Below the pieces are notes generated by a model. It was not told the origin of the DNA. It was given only the letters and a program-made list of their open reading frames with translations, and made no database searches. Shown piece after piece: positions 9,380 to 16,475 of a DNA stretch of 48,773 nucleotides (its first letter is position 1; every line of letters begins with the position of its first letter). Position numbers and translations under genes: made by a program. Source of the stretch: Curtobacterium sp. MCBA15_001 (lineage in GTDB: Bacteria > Actinomycetota > Actinomycetes > Actinomycetales > Microbacteriaceae). The stretch is taken from contig NZ_MJGI01000025.1 in NCBI RefSeq assembly GCF_001864835.1, forward strand, positions 39,340 to 88,112. Direction: 5' to 3'.

Positions 9380-9419
9380 GACAGGAGGCGCGGTGCCAGC
9401 TGGCACCGCGCCTCCTGTC
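9380..9419. terminator. Bidirectional palindromic terminator, smc / terC
   Basis: A perfect 40-bp palindrome of two 20-bp arms, starting GACAGGAGGCGCGGTGCCAG and centred on CAGCTG, lies between the convergent ends of smc (+) and terC (-). It is very GC-rich and lacks a strong T tract, as is common for actinobacterial terminators. The same design recurs at 11756, 15164, 25983 and 36580. Confidence 0.8.
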
Positions 9420-9433
9420 GTGCTGTGCTGCGG

Positions 9434-10462
9434 CTACTTCGCGTCGGCCTCGACCGCGGCCTTCGGCTCGCCGGTCGGGGTCAGCCCGCGCTCCTGGCGC
9501 TTCTTCGAGACGACGAGCGAGGCCACCGTGGCGACGGCGATCGTCAGCATGATGAACCCGAGCGAGAACCAGATCGGGATCTCGGGGGCCCACTCGATGT
9601 GCTCACCGCCGTTGATGAAGGGCAGCTCGTTGACGTGCATGGCGTGGAAGACGAGCTTCACACCGATGAAGCCGAGGATGACGGCCAGCCCCTGTCCCAG
9701 GTAGATCAGACGCTCGAGCAGCCCGGCGATCAGGAAGTAGAGCTGTCGGAGACCGAGCAGTGAGAACGCGTTCGCCGTGAACACGATGAAGGCGTCCTGC
9801 GTCAGACCGAAGATCGCGGGGATCGAGTCGAGCGCGAAGAGCACGTCGGTCAGGCCGATCGCGACCATGACGAGCAGCATCGGGGTGAACAGGCGCTTGC
9901 CGTCGACCTTGGTGGTCAGGCGGTCGCCGTCGTAGTGGTCCGAGGTGGGGATGATGCGCTTGAGGATGCGGATGAGCCGCGAGTCGCCCTCGTCGGCGCT
10001 GTGGTCGTTGCCGCTGCGTGCCTGCGACCAGGCGAGCCAGAACAGCAGTGCGCCGAACAGGTAGAACACCCACGAGAAGTTGTCGATGATCGTCACACCG
10101 AGGGCGATGAACACACCGCGGGCGACGAGGGCGATGGCGACACCGACCAGCAGGACCTTCTGCTGGAACTCCTTCGGCACCGCGAAGCTCGACATGATGA
10201 TGAGGAAGACGAACAGGTTGTCGACCGACAACGCCTTCTCGGTCAGCCACCCGGCGAAGTACTCACCACCGGCCTGTCCGCCGCCGAAGACCAGGATGCC
10301 GAAGCCGAACGCGATCGCGAGGGCGATGTACACGGCCGACCAGAAGGCGGACTCGCGGATGTGTGGGACGTGTGGGGTCCGCACGTGCGAGTAGAAGTCG
10401 AACACCAGGAGCGCTAGGATGCCGGCGATCGTGATGAGCCATACGTACAGGGGAACGTCCAC
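9434..10462 (-). CDS. TerC family integral membrane protein, probable Mn2+ exporter
   Basis: This is a 342-residue multi-pass membrane protein of the TerC/Alx family. Characteristic segments are the acidic transmembrane motifs around LTEKALSVDNLFVF and LFALDSIPAIFGLTQD, which place conserved Asp and Glu residues in the membrane. Family members export manganese or support metal homeostasis. That role is supported here by a yybP-ykoY-type riboswitch in the 5' leader (10519-10634). The GTG start at 10462 has GAAGG six bases upstream as its RBS. The C-terminal tail is short and charged. Tellurite resistance is the historical family name and need not be the function here. Confidence 0.93.
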   Translation of the reverse strand: MDVPLYVWLITIAGILALLVFDFYSHVRTPHVPHIRESAFWSAVYIALAIAFGFGILVFGGGQAGGEYFAGWLTEKALSVDNLFVFLIIMSSFAVPKEFQQKVLLVGVAIALVARGVFIALGVTIIDNFSWVFYLFGALLFWLAWSQARSGNDHSADEGDSRLIRILKRIIPTSDHYDGDRLTTKVDGKRLFTPMLLVMVAIGLTDVLFALDSIPAIFGLTQDAFIVFTANAFSLLGLRQLYFLIAGLLERLIYLGQGLAVILGFIGVKLVFHAMHVNELPFINGGEHIEWAPEIPIWFSLGFIMLTIAVATVASLVVSKKRQERGLTPTGEPKAAVEADAK

Positions 10463-10518
10463 GGTGGTCCTTCAGATGAGGGGCGCTGCTCGTTGCGGGG
10501 CAAGGAGGGTACGCCGAT

Positions 10519-10634
10519 GCCTGAAGGTCTCTTCCGCCGCGGCCCGTGTGGCTGGGCCGCGACCGGCGCCCCGGGTCCGGATCGTTCCGGGCCGTACTGA
10601 CGGGGACACCGAGAGGGAATACTCCCCTTCGTGC
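10519..10634 (-). promoter_or_regulatory. yybP-ykoY family (manganese) riboswitch upstream of terC
   Basis: Read on the - strand, the leader has the conserved 5' element GAAGGGGAGTA, then CCCGTCAGTACGG, a GC-rich variable arm, and the 3' element GGAAGAGACCTTCAGG. The P1 helix forms between GAAGG (plus 10626-10630) and CCTTC (plus 10523-10527). These are the hallmark sequences of the Mn2+-sensing yybP-ykoY aptamer. The 3' P1 strand CCTTCAG is also perfectly complementary to CTGAAGG at plus 10469-10475, which contains the terC ribosome binding site. This suggests translational ON control by Mn2+. Confidence 0.85.
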
Positions 10635-10685
10635 AGCCAACTGTACCGGCGCTCAGGCACATCTGCCGCGCTCTAAGCTGGGAGC

Positions 10686-11555
10686 ATGGCGAGTTCTTGG
10701 TCACTGTCCTCCCGGCTGCGCGGGCTCTTCCAGCGGAAGACCATCGACGAGACCACCTGGGACGACCTCGAGACGGCGTTGATCGGCGCGGACTTCGGTC
10801 CCGACATCTCCGAAGAGGTGATCGAGGACCTGCACACCCGCGTCGACCGCTACGGCACGACCGACCCCGCCGACCTGCAGCGGATGCTGCGCGAGGTGCT
10901 CGAGGAACGGCTCTCCAAGCTCGACACGACGCTGAAGCTCAGCGCGCGTCCCGCCGTGGTGCTGGTCGTCGGCGTGAACGGCGTCGGCAAGACCACCACG
11001 ATCGGCAAGTTCGCGAAGTTCCTGAAGACCTACGACCGGACGGTCCTGGTCGGCGCGGCCGACACGTTCCGTGCCGCCGCCGTCGAGCAGGTCGCCACCT
11101 GGGCCCAGCGCGCCGGGGTCGACGTGGTCCGGCCGTCGCAGCCCGGACAGGACCCGGCATCGGTGGCCTACCAGACGGTCGAGAAGGCCATGCGGGACGG
11201 CACCGAGATCGTGGTCATCGACACCGCGGGCCGGCTGCACACCAAGGCCGGGCTGATGGACGAGCTCGGCAAGATCAAGCGCGTCGTCGAGAAGCAGACC
11301 GAGATCGCCGAGGTGCTCCTGGTGCTCGACGCCACGACCGGGCAGAACGGGTTGGCGCAGGCGCAGGCCTTCATCGAGGGTGCCGGGGTCACCGGGCTCG
11401 TCATCACCAAGCTCGACGGGTCGGCCAAGGCGGGCTTCGTGCTGAGCGTGCAGGAGAAGACCGGCATCCCGATCAAGCTCATCGGGCAGGGCGAGGGCAT
11501 CAACGACCTGACCGGCTTCACCCCGCACGTGTTCGTGCAGAACCTGGTGGGCTAG
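10686..11555 (+). CDS. ftsY: Signal recognition particle receptor FtsY
   Basis: FtsY is the membrane-associated GTPase that receives Ffh-ribosome complexes and delivers them to SecYEG. The 289 residues are essentially a bare NG domain: an N-terminal stretch with amphipathic character (SSWSLSSRLRGLF), then G1 GVNGVGKTTT, the insertion-box DTFRAAAVEQ, G3 DTAGR and G4 TKLDGSAK. The long acidic A domain of enterobacterial FtsY is absent. The ATG is preceded by GGGAG and by TAAGCT about 7 bp further upstream, so the 5' UTR is probably very short. Its partner ffh lies 2.9 kb downstream. Confidence 0.96.
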   Translation: MASSWSLSSRLRGLFQRKTIDETTWDDLETALIGADFGPDISEEVIEDLHTRVDRYGTTDPADLQRMLREVLEERLSKLDTTLKLSARPAVVLVVGVNGVGKTTTIGKFAKFLKTYDRTVLVGAADTFRAAAVEQVATWAQRAGVDVVRPSQPGQDPASVAYQTVEKAMRDGTEIVVIDTAGRLHTKAGLMDELGKIKRVVEKQTEIAEVLLVLDATTGQNGLAQAQAFIEGAGVTGLVITKLDGSAKAGFVLSVQEKTGIPIKLIGQGEGINDLTGFTPHVFVQNLVG

Positions 11556-11575
11556 TTCCGCGTACGGTCGGGGCC

Positions 11576-11734
11576 ATGCCCGCACTGCTCATCATCGCCA
11601 TCATCGTCGGCGTCGTCCTGCTCTTCAGCGGGATCTTCGTCGCAGCCCTCAAGTTCCTGCTGTTCATCGGCATCATCCTGATCGTCGTCGCCGTCATCGG
11701 CTACGTCGTCCGGAGCATGCGCAGCAAGGTCTAG
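11576..11734 (+). CDS. Small two-helix membrane protein, unknown function
   Basis: This 52-residue ORF starts 20 bp after ftsY. It encodes two hydrophobic helices (about residues 3-27 and 29-46) joined by one Lys (AALKFLLF) and ends in a basic tail (VRSMRSKV). No catalytic motif is visible. The likely arrangement is a helical hairpin with the positive C-terminus in the cytoplasm. The close spacing behind ftsY and the terminator directly after it suggest co-transcription with ftsY. Whether it acts with the SRP pathway is unknown. Confidence 0.65.
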   Translation: MPALLIIAIIVGVVLLFSGIFVAALKFLLFIGIILIVVAVIGYVVRSMRSKV

Positions 11735-11755
11735 CAGCGACCACACCAACCGACA

Positions 11756-11787
11756 GGAGGCCCGTCACCAGCTGGTGACGGGCCTCC
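11756..11787. terminator. Bidirectional palindromic terminator, ftsY operon / lipA
   Basis: Two perfect 16-bp arms (GGAGGCCCGTCACCAG and its complement) meet at CAGCTG without a loop. The imperfect flanks CGACA/CCGTCG extend the stem. It lies between the small membrane protein (+) and lipA (-). Confidence 0.78.
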
Positions 11788-11820
11788 CGTCGGTTCGCGG
11801 CCGGGTCCCGAAGCCCGACC

Positions 11821-11864
11821 GCGCTCAGACGGCCTGGCGGCCGGCTGTGCGCTCAGACGGCCTG
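11821..11864. repeat. 16-bp direct repeat spanning the lipA stop codon
   Basis: The sequence GCGCTCAGACGGCCTG occurs at 11821-11836 and again at 11849-11864, a 28-bp period. The second copy contains the stop codon of lipA (read on -). The 28-bp offset is not a multiple of three, so the first copy is outside the reading frame and looks like a relic of a local duplication. Confidence 0.8.
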
Positions 11865-12836
11865 TCGACCGACCGGCGCGTCCACCAGGTGCGCCAGGTG
11901 CGGCGGCACCGTCCCGCCGCGGGCGACGGTCGCTCGTGCCCAGAGCCGCCCGGCGCGATACGACGAGCGGACGAGCGGACCGGCCAGGACCCCGGCGAAG
12001 CCCATGCCCTCGGCGAGCTCGCGCAGTGCGACGAACTCCTCCGGCTTCACCCACCGCGCGACCGGCAGGTGTCGCGGTGACGGGCGGAGGTACTGGGTGA
12101 GCGTGATGATGTCCGTGCCGGCGTCGTGCAGCTGCTGCAGCGCGTCCTCGATCTCCGCGATCTCCTCACCCATGCCGAGGATCAGGTTCGACTTCGTCAC
12201 GAGGCCCGCGTCGCGCCCCTGGGTGATGACGTCGAGGGAGCGCTCGAACCGGAACGCCGGGCGGATGCGCTTGAAGATCCGGGGGACGGTCTCGACGTTG
12301 TGGGCGAAGACCTCCGGGCGGGCGTCGAACACCTGGCCGAGCTGGTCCGGGCGACCGTTGAAGTCGGGCACCAGGATCTCGACGCCGGTACCGGGGGAGT
12401 GCTCGTGGATCGCGCGGATGGTCTCGGCGTACAGCCAGGCGCCACCGTCGTCCAGGTCGTCCCGTGCGACGCCGGTCACGGTGGCGTAGCGCAGGCCCAT
12501 GTCGGCGACCGAGTCGGCCACGCGGCGGGGCTCGTCGCGGTCGAGCGGCTCGGGCTTCCCGGTGTCGATCTGGCAGAAGTCGCAACGGCGGGTGCACTGC
12601 GAGCCGCCGATCAGGAAGGTGGCCTCGCGGTCCTCCCAGCACTCGAAGACGTTCGGACAGCCGGCCTCTTGGCAGACGGTGTGCAGCTGCTTGTCCTTCA
12701 CCAGGGCGGAGACGGCCTGGAACTCCGGGCCCTGGGTGGCGCGGGTCTTGATCCACGCGGGCTTGGTCTCGATCGGCGTCTCGGCGTTCCGGGCCTCGAC
12801 CCGGAGCATGCGACGGCCTTCGGGAGCGAGCGTCAT
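11853..12836 (-). CDS. lipA: Lipoyl synthase
   Basis: LipA is a radical-SAM enzyme that inserts two sulfurs into octanoyl groups on lipoyl domains. Both [4Fe-4S] sites are visible: the auxiliary cluster C-x4-C-x5-C ([12 protein letters not shown]) and the SAM cluster C-x3-C-x2-C (CTRRCDFC). The C-terminal RSSYRAG supplies the conserved Ser ligand. Length is 327 residues. The ATG start overlaps the lipB stop by four bases (ATGA), so lipB-lipA form an operon on the - strand. A direct repeat of GCGCTCAGACGGCCTG (11821 and 11849) duplicates the stop-codon region just past the gene end. Confidence 0.97.
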   Translation of the reverse strand: MTLAPEGRRMLRVEARNAETPIETKPAWIKTRATQGPEFQAVSALVKDKQLHTVCQEAGCPNVFECWEDREATFLIGGSQCTRRCDFCQIDTGKPEPLDRDEPRRVADSVADMGLRYATVTGVARDDLDDGGAWLYAETIRAIHEHSPGTGVEILVPDFNGRPDQLGQVFDARPEVFAHNVETVPRIFKRIRPAFRFERSLDVITQGRDAGLVTKSNLILGMGEEIAEIEDALQQLHDAGTDIITLTQYLRPSPRHLPVARWVKPEEFVALRELAEGMGFAGVLAGPLVRSSYRAGRLWARATVARGGTVPPHLAHLVDAPVGRQAV

Positions 12837-13504
12837 GCGGGGACCTCTTCCGGGGTGCTGATGCGGAGGCCGGCGTGCATGCCGTCCACGGCGCGCTGGA
12901 CGTGGTGGGCGACGACGTCGGCGACCTCGTCCACGGTGACCCGGTGGCCGGCGACGGCCCCGAGGCTGGTGACGCCGGCGTCCGCGATGCCGCACGGGAC
13001 GATCGCGGCGTAGGCGTCGAGCGCGTTGTCGCAGTTCAGGGCGATGCCGTGGCTCGTCACGCCCTCGGCGACGTGCAGCCCGACGGCGCCGACCTTGGCC
13101 AGCGCTGCGCCCGTGCGGACCCAGGCGCCGCTCCGCCCGTCGACCCGCTCGGCCAGCACGTCGACGGCGGCCGCCGCGTCGATGAGGACCTGTTCGAGGT
13201 CGCGGACCCAGGCCACCACGTCGAGGGGCTCGGCGAGGCGGACGACCGGGTAGGCCACGAGCTGGCCCGGCCCGTGCCAGGTGATGCGGCCGCCGCGGTC
13301 GACCTCGACCACCTCGGCGCCGTTGGTCGGCAGGTCGCCGGGTTCGGTGCGTCGGCCCGCGGTGTACACGGACGGGTGCTCGCACAGCACGAGGGCGCCG
13401 GGGGAGCGGCCCGCGACGACGTGAGCGCGCAGTTCCCGCTGCAGGGCGAGGCCGTCGGCGTACGGCAGCAGCCCGGGCGGGCGGATCACCTGGAGTTCCG
13501 GCAT
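12833..13504 (-). CDS. lipB: Octanoyl-[acyl carrier protein]:protein N-octanoyltransferase LipB
   Basis: LipB moves octanoate from acyl carrier protein to the lipoyl domains of 2-oxoacid dehydrogenases and GcvH, supplying the substrate of LipA. The 223-residue protein shows the family motif [16 protein letters not shown], the catalytic Lys in KVGAVGLHV, and the catalytic Cys in the AAIVPCGI segment. The ATG start at 13504 opens MPELQVIRP. The gene is first in the lipBA operon and is divergent from ffh, with 93 bp between the start codons. Confidence 0.96.
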   Translation of the reverse strand: MPELQVIRPPGLLPYADGLALQRELRAHVVAGRSPGALVLCEHPSVYTAGRRTEPGDLPTNGAEVVEVDRGGRITWHGPGQLVAYPVVRLAEPLDVVAWVRDLEQVLIDAAAAVDVLAERVDGRSGAWVRTGAALAKVGAVGLHVAEGVTSHGIALNCDNALDAYAAIVPCGIADAGVTSLGAVAGHRVTVDEVADVVAHHVQRAVDGMHAGLRISTPEEVPA

Positions 13505-13582
13505 GTGCCGAGCGTACGACCGTTTCTGGACGGCGTCCAACAACCGCTTGTCCACAACGGTCGAGTCGAGCGGACAGGCCTG

Positions 13583-13588
13583 TAGAAT
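13583..13588 (+). promoter_or_regulatory. Probable -10 element of ffh
   Basis: TAGAAT at 13583-13588, preceded by TG at 13581-13582 (TGTAGAAT), resembles a -10 box with an extended TG. A start site about 7 bp downstream would fall only a few bases before the ATG at 13598, giving a near-leaderless mRNA. No convincing -35 was found at 16-18 bp. Confidence 0.4.
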
Positions 13589-13597
13589 CATCGGATC

Positions 13598-15148
13598 ATG
13601 GCGCAATTCGGATCCCTCTCTGATCGGCTGACCGAGACCTTCCGCAACCTGCGGACGAAGGGGCGGCTCTCCCCGTCGGACGTCGACGGGACGGTGCGCG
13701 AGATCCGCCGGGCCCTGCTCGACGCGGACGTCGCACTCGAGGTCGTCAAGTCCTTCACCGCCTCGGTGCGCGAGCGCGCCCTGTCGGACGAGGTCAACAA
13801 GGCGCTGAACCCCGCGCAGCAGGTCGTCCAGATCGTCAACGAGGAACTCGTCGGCATCCTCGGCGGGCAGCAGCGTCGGCTCGAGTTCGCCAAGCGTCCG
13901 CCGACGGTCATCATGCTCGCGGGCCTGCAGGGTGCCGGCAAGACGACCCTGGCGGGCAAGCTCGGCAAGTGGCTCAAGAAGGACGGCCACACCCCGATGC
14001 TCGTCGCCGCGGACCTCCAGCGCCCGAACGCCGTGCAGCAGCTGCAGGTCGTCGGTGAGCAGGCCGGCGTCCACGTCTTCGCCCCCGAGCCCGGCAACGG
14101 CGTCGGTGACCCGGTCAAGGTCGCCAAGAACGCCATCAAGGCCGCCGTCGACCAGCAGTACGACACCGTCATCGTCGACACCGCCGGACGCCTGGGTGTC
14201 GACGCCGAGCTGATGAAGCAGGCCGCGAACATCCGCAAGGCCGTCGACCCGGACGAGGTCCTGTTCGTCATCGACGCGATGATCGGTCAGGACGCCGTCA
14301 CCACGGCCCGCGCGTTCCAGGAAGGCGTCGACTTCACCGGCGTCGTCCTCTCCAAGCTCGACGGTGACGCCCGCGGTGGTGCCGCCCTGTCGGTCGCGTC
14401 GATCACCGGGCGCCCGATCATGTTCGCCTCGACGGGTGAGACGCTCGACGACTTCGAGCCGTTCCACCCGGACCGCATGGCGAGCCGCATCCTCGACCTC
14501 GGCGACATCCTCTCGCTCATCGAGCAGGCCCAGGGCGCGTTCGACGAAGAAGAAGCCCGCAAGGTCGCCGAGAAGATCGCGTCCGACAACTTCACGCTGA
14601 ACGACTTCCTCCAGCAGATGCAGCAGCTCCGCAAGGCGGGCTCGATCAAGGGCATGCTCGGGATGCTCCCTGGCGCCAAGGGCATGCGCGAGGCGCTCGA
14701 CAACTTCGACGAGCGCGAGATCGTCCGCACCGAGGCGATCATCCAGTCGATGACCCCGCAGGAGCGCGAGCTCCCGAAGCTGCTGAACGGCTCGCGCCGC
14801 CTCCGCATCGCCAAGGGCGCCGGCTCGACCGTCACCGAGGTGAACCAGCTCGTGAACCGCTTCGAGCAGGCGGCCAAGATGATGAAGACGGTCGCCCGTG
14901 GTGGCGTGCCGCAGATGCCGGGCATGGGACCGATCCCGGGCATGCACGGCGGCAAGAAGCAGCAGCAGGGCGGCAAGAAGAAGGCCAAGGTCGGCAACCC
15001 GGCGAAGCGCGCAGCGCTCGCCGCGGGTGCGGCGGCTGCGCCGCAGCAGGCGCCGGCCGGTTCCGGCCTCGGGCTCGGTGGTGGCGGGAAGGGCAAGGCG
15101 CCGACCGAGGAAGAGCTGGCCAGCCTGCAGAAGTTCCTGGGGCGCTGA
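13598..15148 (+). CDS. ffh: Signal recognition particle protein Ffh (SRP54)
   Basis: Ffh binds signal sequences and 4.5S RNA and docks with FtsY. The 516 residues contain the N domain, the G domain with GLQGAGKTTL (G1), DTAGRL (G3) and SKLDGDARGG (G4), and a methionine-rich M domain from about residue 300. The tail after the M domain is basic (GGKKQQQGGKKKAK) and Ala/Gly-rich. Length is slightly above the usual 450-480 because of that tail. A perfect 40-bp palindromic terminator follows 15 bp after the stop. Confidence 0.97.
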   Translation: MAQFGSLSDRLTETFRNLRTKGRLSPSDVDGTVREIRRALLDADVALEVVKSFTASVRERALSDEVNKALNPAQQVVQIVNEELVGILGGQQRRLEFAKRPPTVIMLAGLQGAGKTTLAGKLGKWLKKDGHTPMLVAADLQRPNAVQQLQVVGEQAGVHVFAPEPGNGVGDPVKVAKNAIKAAVDQQYDTVIVDTAGRLGVDAELMKQAANIRKAVDPDEVLFVIDAMIGQDAVTTARAFQEGVDFTGVVLSKLDGDARGGAALSVASITGRPIMFASTGETLDDFEPFHPDRMASRILDLGDILSLIEQAQGAFDEEEARKVAEKIASDNFTLNDFLQQMQQLRKAGSIKGMLGMLPGAKGMREALDNFDEREIVRTEAIIQSMTPQERELPKLLNGSRRLRIAKGAGSTVTEVNQLVNRFEQAAKMMKTVARGGVPQMPGMGPIPGMHGGKKQQQGGKKKAKVGNPAKRAALAAGAAAAPQQAPAGSGLGLGGGGKGKAPTEEELASLQKFLGR

Positions 15149-15163
15149 CGCGCGCATCCACCT

Positions 15164-15203
15164 GACGGGAGGCCCGGTGCCAGCTGGCACCGGGCCTCCC
15201 GTC
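15164..15203. terminator. Bidirectional palindromic terminator, ffh / carboxylate-amine ligase
   Basis: Two perfect 20-bp arms starting GACGGGAGGCCCGGTGCCAG meet at CAGCTG between the convergent ffh (+) and the gene at 15216 (-). The arms are nearly the same as at 9380. Confidence 0.8.
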
Positions 15204-15215
15204 CGTCTGGTGGGA

Positions 15216-16346
15216 CTACAGGGAGTCGGCGAACTCCCGGACCAGGTGGCGGACGACCTCGCGCAGGTCGCCACCGTGCTGCTGCGCGACCGCGAGCTGC
15301 CGCTGGTACGACGCCCCGCGCTCGATCATCGTGTCGAGGTGGTGCAGCTCCTCGACGCAGCCCAGCCGTTCGGCGATGGGGTCCAGCCGGGTGACGAGGT
15401 CGTGCACCTCGTCCGTGACCAGGCGCTCGTCGCCGGCGACGTTCGTGATGATCTCCGCCTCCATGCCGTAGCGGGCAGCGCGCCACTTGTTCTCACGGAT
15501 GAACCAGGGCTGCATCGTCGGCAGCGTCTCGCCGGCGTCGAGCCGGTCCGAGCACGCGGTGACCAGGCACTGGACGAGGGCGGTCACGGCGCCGACCTCG
15601 TGCAGGGTGGAGAGTCCGTCGGACACGCGGTTCTCCAGCGTGCCCCAGCCCGGTGAGGGGCGGATGTCCCAGCGCAGGTCCTTGACGCCCTCGATCACGC
15701 CGGTGTGGGTGAGGTCGCCCACCACCTCTTCGAAGTTCGCCCAGGCGCCGAGCTGCGGGGGGAGCCCGCCCGTCGGGAGCTGTTGGAACATCAGGGCGCG
15801 GTTCGACGCGTACCCGGTGTCGGTCCCGCCCCAGAACGGGCTCGAGGCGGTGAAGGCCTGCAGGTGCGGCACGTACGCGAGCATCGCGTTCATGATCGGC
15901 ACCGCCTTGTCGCGGTCGTCGATGCCGACGTGCACGTGGACGCCCCAGATGAGCATCTGCCGTCCCCACCACCGCGTCCGGTCGATCAGCGTCGTGTAGT
16001 GCTCGCTGTCCGGGGTGATCTCCTGCTGGTCCCACACCGCGAACGGATGCGTCCCCGAGCACATGACCTGGGCGTCGAGCGGCGCGGCGGCGTCGATGAC
16101 CTCGCCGATCGTGCTGGACAGCTCCGCGGTGGCGCCCGACACGGTCTCGTGCACCCCGGTCACCACCTCGACGGTGTTCGTCAGCAGTTCCTCGGTGACC
16201 TTGTCGCGACTGCCGAGCCGCTCGTGCACGGCGGCGATGACCGCCGGCGCGCGGGGCGCGAGGTCGCCGGTGTCCCGGTCGACCAGGGGGAGCTCCCACT
16301 CGACGCCGATGGTCGACGGGCGGGACTCGGAGAAGCGGATGTCCAT
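15216..16346 (-). CDS. Glutamate-cysteine ligase family (YbdK/GCS2-type) carboxylate-amine ligase
   Basis: The 376-residue protein belongs to the GCS2/YbdK family of ATP-dependent carboxylate-amine ligases, which make gamma-glutamyl-cysteine or related amides. The N-terminal STIGVEWELPLVD carries the conserved Glu-x-Glu metal and ATP site. CSGTHPF, WGVHVHVG and the basic region around RENKWRAARYG are further family segments. The ATG at 16346 (MDIRFSES) was preferred; an ATG three codons earlier (16355) and one further upstream are also open. The exact substrate cannot be read from sequence, and many actinobacterial members are annotated as glutamate-cysteine ligase. Confidence 0.88.
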   Translation of the reverse strand: MDIRFSESRPSTIGVEWELPLVDRDTGDLAPRAPAVIAAVHERLGSRDKVTEELLTNTVEVVTGVHETVSGATAELSSTIGEVIDAAAPLDAQVMCSGTHPFAVWDQQEITPDSEHYTTLIDRTRWWGRQMLIWGVHVHVGIDDRDKAVPIMNAMLAYVPHLQAFTASSPFWGGTDTGYASNRALMFQQLPTGGLPPQLGAWANFEEVVGDLTHTGVIEGVKDLRWDIRPSPGWGTLENRVSDGLSTLHEVGAVTALVQCLVTACSDRLDAGETLPTMQPWFIRENKWRAARYGMEAEIITNVAGDERLVTDEVHDLVTRLDPIAERLGCVEELHHLDTMIERGASYQRQLAVAQQHGGDLREVVRHLVREFADSL

Positions 16347-16475
16347 GCTGTACATCCTGCCCGGCTCGTTGTCGGACACGCACAACGAACCACGGTCCCG
16401 ATCGTGCGGATCCGGTTCTCAGCACTTCCCCACCGGGGATACCGTAGAAGCGCGTCTGACAGGGAAGAGGTACGC

